Source: Anthoceros angustus (Eukaryota; Streptophyta; Anthocerotopsida; Anthocerotales; Anthocerotaceae). Taken from it: a DNA stretch of 64,000 bases. The notes under the pieces are model-generated. The model made no database searches. It saw only the letters and a list, made by a program, of their open reading frames with translations, and had not been told where the DNA came from. Positions 61,111 through 64,000 of the stretch are shown here, piece by piece; the first letter of the stretch is position 1; every line of letters starts with the position of its first letter. The DNA lies in assembly GCA_010909165.1 (NCBI GenBank), contig VJWM01000240.1, forward strand, positions 124,001 to 188,000, in the 5' to 3' direction. Both the position numbers and the translations under genes were made by a program.

Positions 61111-64000
61111 GAGAAGTGAGCAAAGTAACCAACGTCCTGCGCAAAACAACGTTGTCTTTAGTGGCGATTCGATGAAGGCGATGATTATCGGCATCAAGCA
61201 TTGATGTGCGCGGACTGCATATGGGCAATATACTACATCTTTGTCAATATAAAAGCGTATGTGATTACGGTGAAGCGAGAAGTGCAGTGAGGGCGTTGAT
61301 CTCCGTGAAACAATAAATGATGGGGCGCCTACTTTGCCAACAAAGCCTTTTCCTATGAAGAGCTTTGAATTTTGCGAGGCGACCATTGGCTTGGCAACTG
61401 CGGGGGGCAAGCCAATGCCTTGGCATGGGGCGATGGTGCCCGGCAGGCAATGGCAATGGAAGCGGCCGCGGAGTTTGGAGACGCCGTGCTGAGCTAAAAC
61501 CCGGCGGCGTACGGCGTCGCCGACGCCAAATGGGTGCGTGGGGAGGATGAGAGGGCAAGCTCGGATCGGGCTATCTCGGTCATCCACCCACACCTAACCC
61601 TCACGATCGAGCGCACGCAAGAGAGCCACCTCGTCCCACAAAGGGACATCGAGAGTTGTGGGGAGAGTGGAAAATGGCAGCACCAATGGCGGTTGAGGAC
61701 ATGAGGCGTGGAACATCCGGCCCCCGAGGCGGACTTGGAGCATTGCGTCGTCGGTTCACGAAGTGGATGATGATGTTTCTTGTCAAATGAGGTGGGTGGT
61801 TCGAGACTAGATTGAGCGAGCGTGTTCGCCATTTGACACGTTGATGCAATTTGTTTGCGGACGTTGCGGTGCACCTTGGCATCTTGGCATGTTCATGCGG
61901 AGGACATATGGAGGCAGCCCATGGCAACACGGGAGGTGGTGGCGGCTGCGAAGGCAAGCGAAAGGCGTGGGCGGGGCGGCAACCCGTGTGGGCGGGCGGC
62001 CCGCGCGCACAAGAACCGGATGAGGAATGGCGGACAATTCCGGCGGTGAATTGACAAGCGGGAGGCGTGTGAGTGATCTTGATGGAGTGGTTTGTGAGGT
62101 GGACAACGATGCACGGTGACTTGATAAAAGGCATGGCGTGAAATGGTGAAGGAGGCCTTGCAAAACAAAGGACAGGAGGAAGGGAATCCGATGTTGTTGG
62201 TCGGCGAAGCAAAGAAGCTGGAGTGCGGACAAAGGTTGTGAATGAACGGGTACATGGCAAGATGGCGCGTTAGGAGGGAAAAACGGTTAGTGAAATCGGT
62301 GTCGGCGCCTTCCCGACCGGTGGTAAAGTCCAGCATAAGCCGACACTTCGCATGACTCGCGCGCAATTCTCGTTGTGTGGGCGCAAAGCGGCATTAGAGG
62401 AAAGGGACCGGAGGGGAGGAAGAAGCCGAGCATGGTGGACGAGGAAGAGTGGGAAGATGCCCTTGCAGGCGCGGATGCATGAAAGCGGAAGTTTGAGCCA
62501 TCAAGTATGAACTTGCAGCTAAAAGAGTGGCCAAAAGCGGTGGGATGGGGCCAAACCCTTGGGGAAAGGGAGGCCTGGATGGGTGGTTGGTTTGAGAAGA
62601 AGCATGGTAGGTACCCAACAAGAGGAGGCTGAATATGGGAGGTGAGAGGGCGATCTCCATGCAACCTCTGGGCGGTTCGCGATAAGGCGGTTGTCGAGTT
62701 CCCTCTGAGTAAGACATGGAATACATGAAAACACCCCAGGTTCAGGCTATTGCCGAGAGAACAAGGGAAATGACTATTTTGTTGAATGACATGGAATTGG
62801 AGATGGATCCGGATCGGTGGCGTTTAGACGAAGGATGGAAGGCAGGGGAGCCGCTTGAGCGAGGTGGTGGTGTGGATGTGGAGGGATAACTAGGAGGACG
62901 GAGGAATGCATTGGGGAGATCGAGGCGGAGACATCTAACAGAATGGAAGGGAGGGGGCAGGCATGAAGGTGGGATGGTGGAGGTGGAAACAGTGCGGGCG
63001 GGAGGCTATCACGAGCAATGACATCGTGGTGCCGACGACACCACGATCACCCGATGGTGATGGACCATGCATGCCTGGTGATAGTGTGAATGAAGGCGTG
63101 TGAGCGGATGTATGTAGGAGAGGGCGCGGCCACGACGGACTCGGAATTGGGGGGTGCCGTCACCGTCAAGTTCCAGCCATGGCCGTAGGAAGGGAGGACT
63201 TGGTATCACCGAGTGGCTAGGCAGTTAACGAAGGAGGGTGTGTCAAGAGGGCAGTGGTAAAGGCGTGTGTTGGGAGGGTGCCGTCGCCTAGTGACTGACG
63301 GTGCACATTGTGGACGGAGTTGGGGTCGGAGGAGTGACCAGGGGTGAGCATGAGGGATGGAATTGGAGGCGGATGATGCAGCAGGAGGCAATTGTGTCGT
63401 CACCAGAAGGAACATGCATGGGTCAGCGTGGGCTGAACAAAGCGGTGGGAGTGGGAGGATCGGTGGCGGATCGAGGAGAGGCGGGTCCCATAGCGGCATG
63501 GTCGTGGTGGGGGCCAAAAGGCGTGGCAGCCATGAGGGAATTGTCGAGGGAGGGAGAAAGAGGCGGCAAAGGGGTACATGCGATGGCGATGGCAACAACG
63601 ATGGCGCAGATGATGAGGCAGGGACGAATTGAGGTGTGCCCGTGCAGACACATACGCGCACTCCGTGAAAGCATGGACCTCCAGTGAGGCCCCATTGGAG
63701 GCTCGCCACGGTGACAAAGGTGGAGGCCGAAGAGGAAAGCGGGGAGGTGCGGTGGAGGCATCGGCGGGGCCGTGTCACGAGGCGGGGCAGCCATGGAAAG
63801 AGCGAGGATGGAAGGAGCGGTGAGCAAGAGGTACATAAGCGGATTCAGGGAAGGTAAGCAATTGAAGGTCGTTGTGCACACCTATATGCTGGACATGTCT
63901 TGAAGGGCATGCTGCGATGTATGTGCGTGGGTGCGTGCGGAAGGGAGATGGATGCGATGGAAAGGGCAAAGCTGGTCGCGGACGAACGCAAGAGGAAGGG
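61111..64000. other. GC-rich, G-biased sequence to the right edge, unrecognised
   Basis: The plus strand is strongly purine (G)-rich, which opens long frames on both strands, but I see no conserved domain. Isolated protein-like stretches occur on plus (for example MEYMKTPQVQAIAERTREM from 62,715) and a frame runs off the right edge (GREMDAMERAKLVADERKRK). It may be the remainder of the transposon region. Confidence 0.35.

Noticed and set aside
61601-62260. 219-codon minus-strand frame and many others in the last 3 kb
   Set aside because: G-rich plus strand suppresses stops on both strands; no conserved motif supports any of them.

Overview
The window is nuclear DNA of a land plant, most likely a seed-free vascular plant (fern or lycophyte). 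Supporting signs are a very long PLS-type PPR gene with E/E+ domains, a plant WEE1-type kinase, GT-AG introns in an EMC5 and a CHCH gene, a eukaryotic tRNA-Glu, and abundant plant CACTA and LINE debris. The exact clade is inference.

Layout: 1-4.2 kb has a partial unknown gene running off the left edge, AT-rich spacer with short tandem repeats, tRNA-Glu(CTC) and a four-exon EMC5/MMGT gene. From 4.2 to 17.4 kb, all on the minus strand, lies a tandem array of six diverged members (A-F) of a gene family I cannot match to any named family. I label it locally the 'YNWA family' after a shared motif. A seventh, more divergent and apparently intact member (G) lies on the plus strand at 36.0-37.6 kb. 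Each has a conserved N-terminal core of about 200 residues followed by a fast-evolving, charged, basic tail that mostly ends in a helix. B is a pseudogene, F carries an in-frame stop, and there is a tail fragment between B and C.

A PPR gene (19.2-22.3 kb, minus) and a 2-oxoglutarate/Fe(II) dioxygenase gene (22.6-23.6 kb, plus) are divergently arranged. Downstream, 24.4-35.6 kb is built from two decayed copies of one composite unit: a 4-5 kb AT-rich block with a Q/W/A-rich repeat ORF, then PPR fragments, then a fragment of the dioxygenase gene. After member G come a two-exon twin-CX9C mitochondrial protein gene (38.2-38.6 kb) and an intronless WEE1-like kinase gene (39.0-40.3 kb, minus).

From 40.6 kb to the right edge I see almost only repeats and transposon remains: degenerate minisatellites, a broken LINE reverse transcriptase next to an OTU-protease ORF (43.5-45.2 kb), a three-copy tandem repeat (47.6-50.9 kb), a 300-370-bp degenerate tandem repeat (52.1-53.3 kb), and a CACTA/En-Spm TNP2 transposase gene broken by indels and internal duplications (56.6-61.0 kb). 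The final 3 kb is GC-rich and unrecognised.

The best candidate for something undescribed is the YNWA family array. The Q/W/A-rich repeat ORF pair comes second.
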